14,446 nt of DNA from an uncultured Bacilli bacterium. GTDB taxonomy: Bacteria; Bacillota_I; Bacilli_A; RF39; UBA660. This document shows, one piece after another, positions 14,224-14,446 of this stretch (its first letter is position 1; the number at the start of each line of letters is the position of its first letter). The translations under genes and the position numbers were made by a program. The notes beneath the pieces were generated by a model. It saw only the letters and a list, made by a program, of their open reading frames with translations. It made no database searches and was not told the DNA's origin. The DNA lies in NCBI GenBank assembly GCA_947624125.1, contig CANQIY010000023.1:1-14446 (forward strand), in the 5' to 3' direction.

Positions 14224-14446
14224 TGTTATATTTCATCCCTCCATATAGTTCATCTATTGCACATTGTATTGTTGTACATTTAGTTCCACTCTTCTTATTA
14301 TCATATGTAAGTATTACTGAATATACTTTCTCAAAATATAAAGTACAATATACTGTTTTATTACTTTCCACTGTTATTCCATTTCCATCATATTTTATTG
14401 TATTATTTACTTTTTCATTTTTATTATCTTTACAATAACTTTCTTC
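14207..14446 (-). CDS. 3' end of an unrecognised Cys-containing protein (partial)
   Basis: An open frame enters at the right edge and stops with TAA at 14207-14209; I translated 79 residues. It contains four cysteines and ends with SGTKCTTIQCAIDELYGGMKYNNEKEL. The IQCAIDELY part resembles VQQSIDELY in the next gene, a motif I know from gut-Bacilli surface proteins and from phage tail-fibre-like proteins. No start codon is needed inside the window because the gene continues upstream. It overlaps the 507-aa gene by 17 bases, which suggests cotranscription. Either the upstream gene really ends here, or it is a larger modular protein whose end has been truncated by a frameshift; the window cannot tell. 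Function unknown. Confidence 0.65.
   Translation of the reverse strand, partial: EESYCKDNKNEKVNNTIKYDGNGITVESNKTVYCTLYFEKVYSVILTYDNKKSGTKCTTIQCAIDELYGGMKYNNEKEL

Noticed and set aside
14088..14438. Plus-strand 116-codon frame rich in Leu/Phe/Ser
   Set aside because: Antisense to the two surface genes, whose frame and motifs are supported; no promoter or ribosome site.
1..14446. Use of TGA as tryptophan (Mollicutes code)
   Set aside because: No gene ends in TGA, but conserved tryptophans are TGG and no frame needs read-through of TGA, so the standard bacterial code suffices.

Overview
The window looks like chromosomal DNA from a low-GC, AT-rich Bacilli/Tenericutes-type bacterium, perhaps an RF39-like or Erysipelotrichia-like gut lineage. 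That placement is inferred from gene order, sigma-A type promoters, a CIRCE element, Firmicutes-type DnaK and the families of the surface proteins; no marker fixes the species. Every supported gene lies on the minus strand, so transcription runs from high to low coordinates. Tryptophan is read from TGG and no gene ends in TGA (all TAA or TAG), which fits the standard bacterial code with strong AT bias.

Right end (14446 to about 12570), accessory surface proteins. The 3' end of one gene overlaps the start of a 507-residue secreted or membrane-anchored protein with a formylglycine-enzyme-like C-type-lectin fold. Both carry a 'VQ-x-AIDELY' motif. The C-terminal stretch of the 507-residue protein is unusually GC-rich and, on the coding strand, adenine-poor, as expected for the variable region of a diversity-generating retroelement target. 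A stem-loop overlaps its stop codon. Just beyond lies a roughly 20-codon remnant of another surface-protein family, still followed by its own terminator.

Middle (12521 to about 5608), heat-shock operon. A consensus promoter overlapped by CIRCE drives hrcA-grpE-(165-aa unknown gene)-dnaK-pepF-dnaJ, closed by a terminator. HrcA represses, GrpE/DnaK/DnaJ form the chaperone cycle. Two genes break the classical order: an unrecognised ORF coupled between grpE and dnaK, and oligoendopeptidase F between dnaK and dnaJ, preceded by a perfect hairpin without a U-tract.

Next (5589 to about 2247): a 416-residue membrane-anchored protein with its own consensus promoter and terminator, then a 204-residue single-pass membrane protein of unknown function and the tRNA methylthiotransferase mtaB. 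In many Firmicutes dnaJ is followed by prmA, rsmE and mtaB; here the two membrane-protein genes occupy the place of prmA and rsmE.

Left end (2192 to 1), start of the division and cell wall (dcw) cluster: promoter with a four-repeat MraZ operator, then mraZ, rsmH, ftsL and the 5' part of ftsI/pbpB, tightly packed and overlapping.

No tRNA, rRNA, CRISPR array or intact insertion sequence was seen. No gene-free stretch exceeds 300 bases; the longest, 12446-12699, holds the CIRCE promoter, two terminators and the gene remnant.
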